From the NCBI RefSeq assembly GCF_000799715.1, contig NZ_JUHG01000020.1, positions 186,001 through 250,000 on the forward strand: DNA of 64,000 bases, given 5' to 3'. A program made the translations under genes and the position numbers. Shown here piece by piece: positions 31,238-39,469 of the stretch (position 1 is its first letter; every line of letters starts with the position of its first letter). Source of the DNA: Martinezella rhizogenes (GTDB lineage: Bacteria > Pseudomonadota > Alphaproteobacteria > Rhizobiales > Rhizobiaceae). Under the pieces are notes generated by a model, which saw only the letters and a list, made by a program, of their open reading frames with translations, was not told the origin of the DNA and searched no databases.

Positions 31238-31930
31238 ATGAGTTTCCGGGCGACCATCCTGACGCTCTATCCCGAGATGTTTCCCGGCCACCTCGGCGCG
31301 TCCCTTGCCGGCAAGGCGATGGAGCGCGGGCAATGGGCGCTGGACGCTGTGCAGATTCGCGATTTCGCCACCGACAAGCACCGCACCGTCGATGATACGC
31401 CGGCCGGCGGCGGCGCCGGCATGGTGTTGAAGCCGGATGTGCTTGCCCGCGCCATCGACCATGTGTCCGAAAACGACAATCGCCCGCGCCTGCTGATGAG
31501 CCCGCGCGGCAAGCCGCTGACGCAGAAGCGCGTGCGCGAACTTGCCGCCGGCGACGGCGTCATCATCGTCTGCGGCCGCTTCGAGGGCGTCGACCAGCGG
31601 GTGATCGACGGCCGCGATCTCGAAGAGGTCTCGATCGGCGACTACATCCTTTCCGGCGGCGAACCGGCGGCGCTGATCCTGCTCGACGCCATCGTCCGTA
31701 TCCTGCCCGGCGTCATGGGTAACGATCTCTCAGGTCAGCACGAGAGCTTCGAGGGCGACCTGCTGGAGCATCCGCACTATACCCGCCCCCAGGTCTGGGA
31801 AGAGCGCGAAATCCCCGCCGTCCTGACCTCCGGCAACCACGGCGCCATCGCCAAATGGCAAAGGCAGGAAGCCGAGAAGCTGACGAAAGAGCGCAGGCCG
31901 GATTTGCTGGAGAAGCAGCCAGCGAAGTAG
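31238..31930 (+). CDS. trmD: tRNA (guanine37-N1)-methyltransferase TrmD
   Basis: A 230-residue SPOUT methyltransferase that forms m1G37 in tRNA. The trefoil-knot sequence is visible: DDTPAGGGAGMVLKPDV, CGRFEGVDQRV and EVSIGDYILSGGEPAALILLDAIVR. The C-terminal domain has NDLSGQHESFEGDLLEHPHYTRPQVWE. The gene is intact. In related genomes rplS usually follows closely; here an island of about 4.8 kb intervenes, and a decayed copy of this 3' end lies at 33795-33950. Confidence 0.97.
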   Translation: MSFRATILTLYPEMFPGHLGASLAGKAMERGQWALDAVQIRDFATDKHRTVDDTPAGGGAGMVLKPDVLARAIDHVSENDNRPRLLMSPRGKPLTQKRVRELAAGDGVIIVCGRFEGVDQRVIDGRDLEEVSIGDYILSGGEPAALILLDAIVRILPGVMGNDLSGQHESFEGDLLEHPHYTRPQVWEEREIPAVLTSGNHGAIAKWQRQEAEKLTKERRPDLLEKQPAK

Positions 31931-31978
31931 CGGCGATAAACTGGACTGCCGATCCGACACCACTTGATGCCGCCGTGA

Positions 31979-32869
31979 TCAGGTCTTGTTTGCGTCTTCG
32001 ATCATCCACGCGACCACCACATCGATGGAACTGGATTTTCGATAACGAGGCCATACCAAATAGAAATTTGACGGCCCAGGCAGCGATCCCTCCAGGAACC
32101 GGATGAGGCGGCCTTCCTCCAGATCCCGCTGAACGAAATCCCTGTTTGCCAGAACGATGCCCTGTCCGGCGATCGCGGCCTCGATCGCATGCGATGTCTG
32201 GCTGAAGCTGATCCCCTTGAAGGAGCTCTGCTCGAGCTGGCCGACATGTTTTTCGATGAACTCCGGCCAGAAGTTATGGGCATCGTGCAGAAGCGTGAAG
32301 TCCGCAAGTTCCTCCGAGGTCTTTGGTGACCGCCGATCGGCCAGTAGCATGGGGCTCCCGACGGCGATGATCTCCTGTTCGAACAACAGCTCGCTTGCCA
32401 GACCCGGCCCGAACGGTGGCCGGCCATAGCGCACGGCAAGGTCCACACCGTCCGACTGGAAACTCGACATGCGCTCGGTCGCGAGGATGTGGAGGTCGAG
32501 GTCCGGATGTCTGGTCGTGAAGTCGGGCAGGCGCGGGATGAGCCATTTCGAGGCGAATGTAGGCGTCGTGCTGATCGTAAGGCGGACCGGTTGCGGTTTC
32601 AGCTCACCCGTTGCTCTCGCGATGATTTCGAAGGCGCGCCTGATATCCGCGATGTAACGTCGTCCCTCCCCGGTCAGCGCCAGCGTCCGCGGCAAACGCT
32701 CGAACAACTTCACGCCGAGTTCGGCTTCCAGCCCCCGGACCTGCTGCGCGACCGCCCCCTGCGTGACGCCGATCTCTTCGGCCGCCGCGCGGAAATTCAG
32801 ATGCCGCGCGGCAACCTCGAAAGCTTTGAGGGCGTTGAGCGACGGAAGATAACCGGGAACATTGCTCAT
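31979..32869 (-). CDS. LysR-family regulator, GcvA-like
   Basis: A 296-residue LysR-type regulator. The winged helix-turn-helix is at about residues 9-68 (PSLNALKAFEVAARHLNFRAAAEEIGVTQGAVAQQVRGLEAELGVKLFERL), close to the GcvA/AmpR group. The effector-binding domain follows. It is divergent from the short-chain dehydrogenase gene at 32993 with about 120 bases between, so it probably controls that gene. It begins the accessory segment between trmD and rplS. Confidence 0.92.
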   Translation of the reverse strand: MSNVPGYLPSLNALKAFEVAARHLNFRAAAEEIGVTQGAVAQQVRGLEAELGVKLFERLPRTLALTGEGRRYIADIRRAFEIIARATGELKPQPVRLTISTTPTFASKWLIPRLPDFTTRHPDLDLHILATERMSSFQSDGVDLAVRYGRPPFGPGLASELLFEQEIIAVGSPMLLADRRSPKTSEELADFTLLHDAHNFWPEFIEKHVGQLEQSSFKGISFSQTSHAIEAAIAGQGIVLANRDFVQRDLEEGRLIRFLEGSLPGPSNFYLVWPRYRKSSSIDVVVAWMIEDANKT

Positions 32870-32992
32870 ACGATAGTTTTTCTACTGATAAATGATAATG
32901 GAACTGCTTCGTGATCGCGAGCGAAAGATGTTATTCTGATCTCCATAAGCGGGCAATTTATGCCACTGGCCCGCGAAAAGCGAGGACGAGAG

Positions 32993-33697
32993 ATGTCAGT
33001 AGAAAAAGTAGCTGTTATCACGGCCGGAGGAAGCGGCATGGGAGCGGAGAGCGCCCGGCGTCTGGCCGCCGACGGGTTCAAGGTCGCCATCCTCTCATCC
33101 TCCGGCAAGGGTGAAGCACTCGCCGCCGAGCTTGGCGGCATCGGCGTCACCGGTTCCAATCAATCCAACGACGATCTCAAGCGCCTGATCGACACGACGG
33201 TGGAAAAATGGGGGCGCGTCGATGTCCTGGTCAACAGCGCCGGACATGGCCCGCGAGCGCCCATCCTCGACATCACCGACGAGCAATGGCACACGGGATT
33301 GGACGTTTACCTGATGAACGTCATTCGGTCGGTACGACTTGTCACCCCGATCATGCAGAAGCAGAAGTCCGGCGCAATCGTCAACATCTCCACCGCCTGG
33401 GCTTTCGAGCCGTCTTCAATGTTCCCGACATCGGCCGTCTTCCGCGCCGGCCTCGCCGCCTACACCAAGATTTTCGCCGATACCTATGCCGCCGACAATA
33501 TCCGCATGAACAATGTGCTGCCCGGCTGGATCGACAGCCTTCCGAAGGCGGACGAGCGCCGCGATGCCGTGCCGATGAAGCGCTACGGCACGAGTGCTGA
33601 AATCGCGGCGACCGTCGCCTTTCTGGCATCGGAGGGCGCGGGCTATATCACCGGCCAGAATCTGAAAGTCGACGGCGGCCTGACCAGATCGGTGTAA
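32993..33697 (+). CDS. short-chain dehydrogenase/reductase family protein, atypical
   Basis: A 234-residue Rossmann-fold SDR protein. The cofactor loop is TAGGSGMGAESARRLAADGF, and NSAGHGPRAPILD is the NAG region. The serine of the active site is in VNISTAWAFEP, but 13 residues later the usual YxxxK reads TSAVF, so both the catalytic Tyr and Lys are missing from the expected place. The rest (NIRMNNVLPGWIDS, GYITGQNLKVDGG) is normal. It may not be a classical reductase. GAGGACGAG precedes the ATG. It is probably regulated by the divergent LysR gene. Confidence 0.85.
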   Translation: MSVEKVAVITAGGSGMGAESARRLAADGFKVAILSSSGKGEALAAELGGIGVTGSNQSNDDLKRLIDTTVEKWGRVDVLVNSAGHGPRAPILDITDEQWHTGLDVYLMNVIRSVRLVTPIMQKQKSGAIVNISTAWAFEPSSMFPTSAVFRAGLAAYTKIFADTYAADNIRMNNVLPGWIDSLPKADERRDAVPMKRYGTSAEIAATVAFLASEGAGYITGQNLKVDGGLTRSV

Positions 33698-33794
33698 TCC
33701 CATGAGGAACCTTGCCTACATAGCCTTCGTTCTTCTGGATCTCGTCTGGGGAGCAACTTCATATTGGTGAAGTAAGCCGCCGCGTCCCCTAAGA

Positions 33795-33950
33795 CGTCAT
33801 CGGCAACGATCTCTCAGGCCTGCAAGATAGCTTCGAAGGCGGCCTGTTGGGGGCACCCACGCTACATGCGGCCGCAGGTCTGGGAAATTCCCAAAATCTC
33901 GGCGGTGCCCACATGGGCCAGTTCACCGGTGATAACGTCCGGCGACGCCC
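33795..33950 (+). pseudogene. decayed 3' fragment of trmD
   Basis: DNA from 33795 resembles intact trmD from 31711. Shared runs include aacgatctctcagg and gcaggtctgggaa. In translation the first part reads VIGNDLSGLQDSFEGGLL (trmD: VMGNDLSGQHESFEGDLL). After a one-base shift it reads GHPRYMRPQVWE (trmD: EHPHYTRPQVWE). The copy is partial, frameshifted and diverged, and has no start codon of its own. It lies just downstream of the SDR gene. Confidence 0.75.
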
Positions 33951-34417
33951 TATTCATCCACTGAAAGTGCCATCCCATGCTTGATGGTTTTGAGCGCTAT
34001 CAGGCTTTTGTACTTGCGCACTAGCTCTCCCTGATCTGTCATCATCCGCTCGATAAAGGCGTTGTATTCATCAATATCCCGCACCGTTACCGACAAAACG
34101 AAGTCAGCGTCGCCGGTGACGTACCAGCATGATTGGACTTCCGGTGCCTGGACAAGCCAACGTTGGAACGCTTCAAGATTGTGGCGATACTCGTTTTGTA
34201 TTTCGATCTCGACCAGAATTCTAAGGCTCCGACGGACGGCGGCGGGACTGACGACAGCGACGATCCGGTCGATCACGCCCTCGCGTTTGAGCTTGCTGAT
34301 ACGCCGTTCAACCGCGGAAGGCGAAAGATTGACGGCTTGCGCGATAGCTTTTGCGGGTAGGTCAGCATTGCCCTGCAGGATCAGCAGAATCTCGCGGTCT
34401 TTCTCATCCACGCGCAT
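33950..34417 (-). CDS. Lrp/AsnC-family regulator
   Basis: A 155-residue leucine-responsive type regulator. The N-terminal helix-turn-helix is VDEKDREILLILQGNADLPAKAIAQAVNLSPSAVERRISKLKREGVI (about residues 3-49), followed by the RAM ligand domain with CWYVTGDADFVLSVTVRDIDEY. ATG at 34417 is set by GGGAGAA just upstream. It is divergent from the PLP lyase gene with 94 bases between, and Lrp-type regulators commonly control such adjacent amino-acid enzymes. Confidence 0.92.
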   Translation of the reverse strand: MRVDEKDREILLILQGNADLPAKAIAQAVNLSPSAVERRISKLKREGVIDRIVAVVSPAAVRRSLRILVEIEIQNEYRHNLEAFQRWLVQAPEVQSCWYVTGDADFVLSVTVRDIDEYNAFIERMMTDQGELVRKYKSLIALKTIKHGMALSVDE

Positions 34418-34511
34418 TTCTCCCGAACATATAGCCTTCGATGCGGAAGAACAGCGCATCTACCGTGAAGATCGATGATTTTCCGCGTCAATCAGATTTA
34501 TCATTGCCCCC

Positions 34512-35483
34512 ATGACAAAACAATCTCAGCTATCCTCTTCGAATATTGTCGATGCCAGACGTCGGATCGATCCGATCTTCCTGAACTCGGCATTGCTCAC
34601 CGACGCTACACTCGGCCTGACGCTCGCCGTCAAGGATGAAACAGATAATCCAATCCGTTGCTTCAAAGGCAGGGGCACCGGTTATTACCTGGCGCACACA
34701 AGCGCGGAGAAAGGACCACTGGTCACAGCGTCGGCAGGCAACTTTGGCCAAGGGCTCGCCTGCGGCGCGGCAAAATTGAACCGCGAGTTGACCGTATTCG
34801 CCAGCCTTTCCGCAAACCCGTTGAAGATCGAGGCTATGCGCAGGCTCGGGGCGGGAGTCATTCTGTTTGGGGATGACTTCGACGCAGCGAAAGCAAGAGC
34901 GCGGGAACACGCCTTAGAAAGCGGGGCAACGTTCGTGGAGGATGGTGCAAACGCCAGCATCGCGGAAGGTGCCGGAACAATCGCGGCCGAACTCACTGAG
35001 GCATTCGGCAATATCGATGCGGTTTTTGTGCCTCTCGGAAATGGCGCCCTGGCAGCGGGGATCGGCTGCTGGTTCAAGACGGCATCGCCCGGAACCAAAG
35101 TCATTGCCGTCGCCGCGAAAGGCGCTCCTTGCATGCAGCTTTCATGGCTGGCAGGCAGGCCCGTTCCGACAGATAAGGCGACGACGATCGCGGATGGGAT
35201 CGCTGTGCGCGATCCGGTTCCGGTTGCCGTCGATTGGCTGGCGACGACGATCGATGACATCGTGCTTGTCGACGATGCCTGTATCATCGATGCCATGCGG
35301 TTCGCGCATTCCAGGTGGAATCGGCTCGTTGAACCGGCAGGCGCAGCGGGATTGGCAGGTGTTTTGGCAACGGCCACGACCATGCAGGGGGCTCGGGTTG
35401 CAACGATATTGTGCGGAGGAAATCTTACGCCAGAACAAATTGCCCAGTGGCTGCCAAAAGCCGATGCGGGATTTGTCCCGTAG
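34512..35483 (+). CDS. PLP-dependent threonine/serine dehydratase-like lyase
   Basis: A 323-residue fold-type II PLP enzyme. The Schiff-base lysine is Lys52 in RCFKGRGT, the substrate loop is TASAGNFGQG (about 74-83), and the phosphate-binding loop is PLGNGALAAG near 175. It resembles catabolic threonine dehydratases and diaminopropionate ammonia-lyase relatives; the exact substrate cannot be read off. It lies between the divergent Lrp-type regulator and the carbamoyltransferase-like gene, which probably form one regulated amino-acid unit. Confidence 0.85.
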   Translation: MTKQSQLSSSNIVDARRRIDPIFLNSALLTDATLGLTLAVKDETDNPIRCFKGRGTGYYLAHTSAEKGPLVTASAGNFGQGLACGAAKLNRELTVFASLSANPLKIEAMRRLGAGVILFGDDFDAAKARAREHALESGATFVEDGANASIAEGAGTIAAELTEAFGNIDAVFVPLGNGALAAGIGCWFKTASPGTKVIAVAAKGAPCMQLSWLAGRPVPTDKATTIADGIAVRDPVPVAVDWLATTIDDIVLVDDACIIDAMRFAHSRWNRLVEPAGAAGLAGVLATATTMQGARVATILCGGNLTPEQIAQWLPKADAGFVP

Positions 35484-35572
35484 ACTATCGAATGACCGCT
35501 GAGAACTCTTGCGAGCCGACGGTTTTCAGATGCTAATGACATCATGGACATGTCTCATGTATCGGAGCGAAG

Positions 35573-36445
35573 ATGCCTGGCAGAACCGGAAAAAGCTTTC
35601 TCGAATTCCACGATCTGCCACCAGACCTCATTCTTTCGCTGCTCGACCGCGCCAATGTCCTGGCCGGTGCCTGGGCCGATCGGCGCATGCCGCGGAGCCT
35701 GGAAGGCAGGCATGTCGCACTGATTGCCGACAACGGCGGATGGAGGAATACCACGGCTTTCAGCCTCGGCGTGCAGGCGATGGGCGGCATCTGCGTGCAG
35801 GCGCCGATCAGCTTCAACGCGCGGGAGGAGACCGCCGATCTCGCCGGCTATCTCGATAATTGGTTCGATGTTCTGATTGTCCGCACAAAGCTGCTGACAG
35901 CCCTGCGTGAGCTGGCGGCAACCGCCGAAACACCCGTCGTCAATGCCCGGACCAAATCGAACCACCCGTGCGAAACGCTGGGCGACCTCGCTTACGTCAA
36001 GAGCAGAAGAGGCCGCGTTGACGGACTCAAGGTCGTCGGCGTCGCGCCTGACGCCAATATCCTGCGATCATGGGTCGAGGCTTCGCTCGCCTTGCCGATC
36101 AAGGTCACGCAGATCTATCCGGAGAAATGGCACGTCCACGACAGGGATCTTTCGAACGCGAACTTCAGCACCAGCACGGACATGGAGGAACTGCTGGACG
36201 CCGACGTGATCGTCACGGACTGTTGGCCTGATGATACCGCGCAAGCCGAGCTACGGGACTACCGGGTATCGGCCGCCATCCTTGATCAGTGCCGCCCCGA
36301 CACGATCTTCCTCCCCTGCCCGCCCGTCGCCAGGGGACAGGAGGTCACCACGGACGCGATGACCCATCGGGCGTACCAGAGCAAAGCGGCCAAGGCCTTT
36401 CTCCTGCATGCACAGAACGCGCTGCTGGAATGGATCGTGGCTTGA
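35573..36445 (+). CDS. atypical ornithine/aspartate carbamoyltransferase homologue
   Basis: A 290-residue protein with the carbamoyltransferase fold. HPCE (residues 131-134) corresponds to the HPxQ motif and FLPCPPVARGQEV to the substrate loop (FLPCLP in ornithine carbamoyltransferase). The carbamoyl-phosphate motif STRTR is replaced by NGGWRNT (54-60), so the enzyme may use another donor or be non-catalytic. It starts 89 bases after the PLP lyase. A YgeW/YgeX-like pairing (carbamoyltransferase plus diaminopropionate lyase) is an attractive but unproven analogy. Confidence 0.8.
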   Translation: MPGRTGKSFLEFHDLPPDLILSLLDRANVLAGAWADRRMPRSLEGRHVALIADNGGWRNTTAFSLGVQAMGGICVQAPISFNAREETADLAGYLDNWFDVLIVRTKLLTALRELAATAETPVVNARTKSNHPCETLGDLAYVKSRRGRVDGLKVVGVAPDANILRSWVEASLALPIKVTQIYPEKWHVHDRDLSNANFSTSTDMEELLDADVIVTDCWPDDTAQAELRDYRVSAAILDQCRPDTIFLPCPPVARGQEVTTDAMTHRAYQSKAAKAFLLHAQNALLEWIVA

Positions 36446-36762
36446 GGTTTTTGACACAAACACTAAATTCGACGTAGACAGCCATCGCTTAGTATTTAAG
36501 TTGCCCAGACGCCGCTCACACAGCGAAACGCCTAAAAAGCTGCCTCATGCGCATGAAATTCCCCCGCCAAGGGGTGACAAACCCACGGCAATAGGGTATG
36601 TGCGCGGCCGGTATGGGAAATTTCCCATCAACCACCAAAGAAAAGCAGACGCATTCGCCCCTGCCTTTACAGGCATATATCCGAGGCGAGGCCGCAAGGT
36701 CCGACCAGGGATAGAGCACTCAGGGCGCTCTGGCTGTTGAAGCAACAACGAAGGTTGATAAC
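36446..36762 (+). promoter_or_regulatory. rplS upstream region with 16-bp palindrome
   Basis: These 317 bases hold no gene. A perfect 16-bp palindrome atgggaaatttcccat lies at 36613-36628. Two small hairpins follow: gcct/aggc near 36663-36674 and agagc/gctct at 36713-36731. Because the island has cut rplS off from trmD, the rplS promoter should lie here. The palindrome could be a protein-binding site. Confidence 0.45.
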
Positions 36763-37317
36763 ATGAACATTATTCAGCAGTTGGAAGCCGAACAGGCCGC
36801 CAAGATCGAAGCCAAGCGCACGCTCCCCGACTTTTCCGCTGGCGACACCGTTCGCGTCAACGTGAAGGTCACGGAAGGCACCCGTACTCGCGTCCAGGCC
36901 TATGAAGGCGTCTGCATCGCCCGCTCCGGCGGCGGTCTGCAGGAAAACTTCACGGTCCGCAAGATCTCCTACGGCGAAGGCGTCGAGCGCGTATTCCCGG
37001 TTTACTCGCCGATGATCGAAAGCGTCGAAATAGTTCGCCGTGGTAAGGTCCGTCGCGCCAAGCTCTATTACCTGCGCGACCGCCGCGGCAAGGCCGCCCG
37101 TATCGTTGAAAACACCGGCACCCGCGCCCGCAAGCTCAACGACGCCGAGCGTCAGGCCCTTCTCGCGGAAAAGGCTCGTATCGAAGCCGAAAAGGTTGCC
37201 GCAGCCCAGGCTCTCGCAGCCGAGAAGGCAGCAGCTGAAGCCGCCGAAGCAAAGGCAGCAGCCGAAGCCGCCGCTGCAGCGGAAGCAGCAGCAGCCGCTG
37301 AACCGGCAGCAGAATAA
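36763..37317 (+). CDS. rplS: 50S ribosomal protein L19
   Basis: A 184-residue ribosomal protein L19. The core NIIQQLEAEQAAKIEAKRTLPDFSAGDTVRVNVKVTEGTRTRVQAYEGVCIAR to KLYYLRDRRGKAARI spans about residues 1-115, the normal L19 size. A further 60 residues form an Ala/Glu/Lys-rich, probably helical tail (AEKAAAEAAEAKAAAEAAA). Such tails are seen in Rhizobiales but this one is long. A UUCG terminator follows directly. Confidence 0.97.
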   Translation: MNIIQQLEAEQAAKIEAKRTLPDFSAGDTVRVNVKVTEGTRTRVQAYEGVCIARSGGGLQENFTVRKISYGEGVERVFPVYSPMIESVEIVRRGKVRRAKLYYLRDRRGKAARIVENTGTRARKLNDAERQALLAEKARIEAEKVAAAQALAAEKAAAEAAEAKAAAEAAAAAEAAAAAEPAAE

Positions 37318-37345
37318 ATCTCGATCCTTTCGGATTGTGGACATC

Positions 37346-37370
37346 AAGGCGGCCTTCGGGCCGCCTTTTT
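37346..37370 (+). terminator. rho-independent terminator of rplS
   Basis: A perfect 9-bp stem aaggcggcc / ggccgcctt with a UUCG loop and five T, 28 bases after the stop. Confidence 0.93.
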
Positions 37371-37531
37371 CGTTTGGGGCAACCAAGGGCAGCTGGGCGC
37401 GAAGAGAAATTCCCCATAAGCCACCAGCTTTGGAGCGGCTTTTCTGTTTTTATCGTGACGACCGTGGCAATAGCCTTGCCATCGGCTTTAAAAATATGAC
37501 AATTTTCCAACACGCTATAAGGGGAATTTCC

Positions 37532-38329
37532 ATGGCATTCCGTCGTTCGTTTCTTCTGGGCCTCACGGCCCTGGTGCTAGCACCTTTCGCCTCCTTCGCC
37601 GCCGACCTGCCGAACTTGAACGGCAAGACCGTCGTCGTCGTCACCGAGAATGCCTATCCGCCGCTGCAATTCGTCGACCCCAAAACCAGCAGGGCCATCG
37701 GCTGGGAATATGACGCGATGAACGAGATCGCCAAGCGGCTGAACTTCAAGGTCGAATACCAGAACACGAGCTGGGATGCGATGATCCAGGCCGTCTCCCA
37801 GGGCCAGTACAACATCGGCATGACAGGCATCACCATCAAGGAAGACCGCAAGGAGAAGGTCGACTTCTCCGATCCCTACATGCGCTCGCAGCAATTCATG
37901 CTGGTGCGCGGCGACGAAAAGCGCTTCACCGACGCCAAGAGCTTCTCCGCCTTCAAGGACGGCCTGGTCGGCGCGCAGCCGGGCACGACCCCCTTCTACA
38001 CCGCCGTCTACGAAGTGCTTGACGGCAATGAGCAGAACCCACGCATCAAACTGTTCGAAACCTTCGGCGCCACCGTGCAGGCGCTGAAGACCGGCGACGT
38101 CGACGTGGTTCTGACCGACGGCACCGCCGGCAAGGGCTATGTCGACACCTCGAATGGCGGATTGAAGCTGATCGGCGGCCCGCTCGGCACCGAAGATTTC
38201 GGCTTCATCTTCCCGAAGGGTTCCGATCTTGTTGTCCCGATCAATGCCGCCATCGCCAGCCTGAAGGCTGACGGCACCTTCGAGACGCTGAACAAGAAGT
38301 GGTTCCTCGACTACAAGATGGGCCAGTAA
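37532..38329 (+). CDS. polar amino-acid ABC transporter, periplasmic binding protein
   Basis: A 265-residue family-3 solute-binding protein. A signal peptide covers about residues 1-23 (MAFRRSFLLGLTALVLAPFASFA). The domain signature GWEYDAMNEIAKRLNFKVEYQNTSWDAMIQAV and NIGMTGITIKEDRKEKVDFSDPYM are classic. AAGGGGAA precedes ATG 37532. The permease gene follows after 34 bases; no ATPase gene is adjacent, so it must be encoded elsewhere or shared. The ligand is probably a polar or acidic amino acid. Confidence 0.93.
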   Translation: MAFRRSFLLGLTALVLAPFASFAADLPNLNGKTVVVVTENAYPPLQFVDPKTSRAIGWEYDAMNEIAKRLNFKVEYQNTSWDAMIQAVSQGQYNIGMTGITIKEDRKEKVDFSDPYMRSQQFMLVRGDEKRFTDAKSFSAFKDGLVGAQPGTTPFYTAVYEVLDGNEQNPRIKLFETFGATVQALKTGDVDVVLTDGTAGKGYVDTSNGGLKLIGGPLGTEDFGFIFPKGSDLVVPINAAIASLKADGTFETLNKKWFLDYKMGQ

Positions 38330-38363
38330 GCCGGATGCAATCTGAAATCGGAAGCCCGCTCTG

Positions 38364-39188
38364 ATGGCCCTGCAAGCAGGCCCGAGCGGGAACCATGGCA
38401 AGGACGACTTTCCCTGGTGGTTGGTCGTCCTTATTCTCATCGGCATTGCCACTGCAATCGCCATCGTCACCAGCGGCCTCTACGCCCAAGTCTTTACGAC
38501 CATTGTTCAGGGCATCGGCACCACCATCTTCGTCACGCTCGTCGCCTTCTCGCTGGCGATGGCACTCGGTCTTGGCATTGCGCTGCTGGGCATCTCCGAC
38601 AGCGTGATCCTGCGCCAGATCGCCCGCTTCTATGTCGAGGTCATTCGCGGCATCCCGATCCTGGTGTTGCTGTCCTATATCGCCTTCGTCGGCGCCCCCG
38701 CCTTCGTCGCGCTCTATAACACCGTCACCTCTCCTCTCATCTCCGCCGGTTGGACCGAACCTCTCGTGGTGCGCGATGTGCCGTTGATGTGGCGGGCGAT
38801 CGCGGCGCTGATGATCGCCTATGCCTCCTTCATCGCCGAGATTTTTCGCGCCGGCATCCAGTCTGTCGATCCCGGCCAGATCGAGGCGGCAAAGGCGCTC
38901 GGCCTGTCACGCTACCGGCGCTTCCGTCATGTCGTCGCGCCGCAGGCCTTTCGCGTCATCTTCCCGCCGCTCTCCAACGATTTCATTGCGATGGTGAAGG
39001 ACAGTTCGCTGGTCTCGGTGCTCGGCGTCGCCGACATCACCCAGTTCGCCAAGATCTATTCGTCCGGCTCCTTCCGCTACTTTGAAAGTTACTCGATCCT
39101 CGCCTATATTTACCTGATCCTGACGATCGGCCTGTCGCTGGTACTGCGCAAGTTCGAGAAGCGGATGCGGGAACGGCATGTGCGCTGA
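38364..39188 (+). CDS. polar amino-acid ABC transporter permease
   Basis: A 274-residue HisM/GlnP-type permease. About five membrane helices are visible; the EAA loop that contacts the ATPase is GQIEAAKALGLSRYRRFRHVVAPQAFRVIFPPL at about residues 171-203. The N-terminal 18 residues are polar. Family members usually pair with a second permease or form homodimers. It forms one transcript with the binding-protein gene. Confidence 0.93.
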   Translation: MALQAGPSGNHGKDDFPWWLVVLILIGIATAIAIVTSGLYAQVFTTIVQGIGTTIFVTLVAFSLAMALGLGIALLGISDSVILRQIARFYVEVIRGIPILVLLSYIAFVGAPAFVALYNTVTSPLISAGWTEPLVVRDVPLMWRAIAALMIAYASFIAEIFRAGIQSVDPGQIEAAKALGLSRYRRFRHVVAPQAFRVIFPPLSNDFIAMVKDSSLVSVLGVADITQFAKIYSSGSFRYFESYSILAYIYLILTIGLSLVLRKFEKRMRERHVR

Positions 39189-39253
39189 CGTGGAGCGTCA
39201 TCACAATCCTCTACGGCCAAACGTCAGCATTGCCGAGACATCGGAAAATTGAT

Positions 39254-39388
39254 ATGAGCAACGCCATGACTAGGATCATGAGCAAAGACGGACAATTCGT
39301 CACGATTTTTGTGCTGCAGGACCACAAGCGCCTGCCGGCACGATTCTTTGCGATGATTTCGGGCGCGCTCAACAGCCGACTTCGCTGA
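39254..39388 (+). CDS. possible 44-residue ORF ahead of leuC
   Basis: An ORF starting MSNAMTRIMSKDGQFVTIF and ending GALNSRLR. It has no recognisable family and only a weak GGAAAA upstream. It is not leucine-rich, so it is not an obvious leader peptide. It lies in the 281-base gap before leuC. It may be spurious. Confidence 0.2.
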   Translation: MSNAMTRIMSKDGQFVTIFVLQDHKRLPARFFAMISGALNSRLR

Positions 39389-39469
39389 TCAAGCCCAAGG
39401 CCGGCGGTCCTGAGCCGTCAACCCCCATTTCGACCCCCGTTTCGACAATGCCAATATGGATCTGTAGCC

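Noticed and set aside
33702..33770. 22-codon ORF after the SDR gene (MRNLAYIAFVLLDLVWGA...)
   Set aside because: It has a hydrophobic start like a transporter N-terminus but stops after 22 codons; too short to support as a gene or as an identified remnant.
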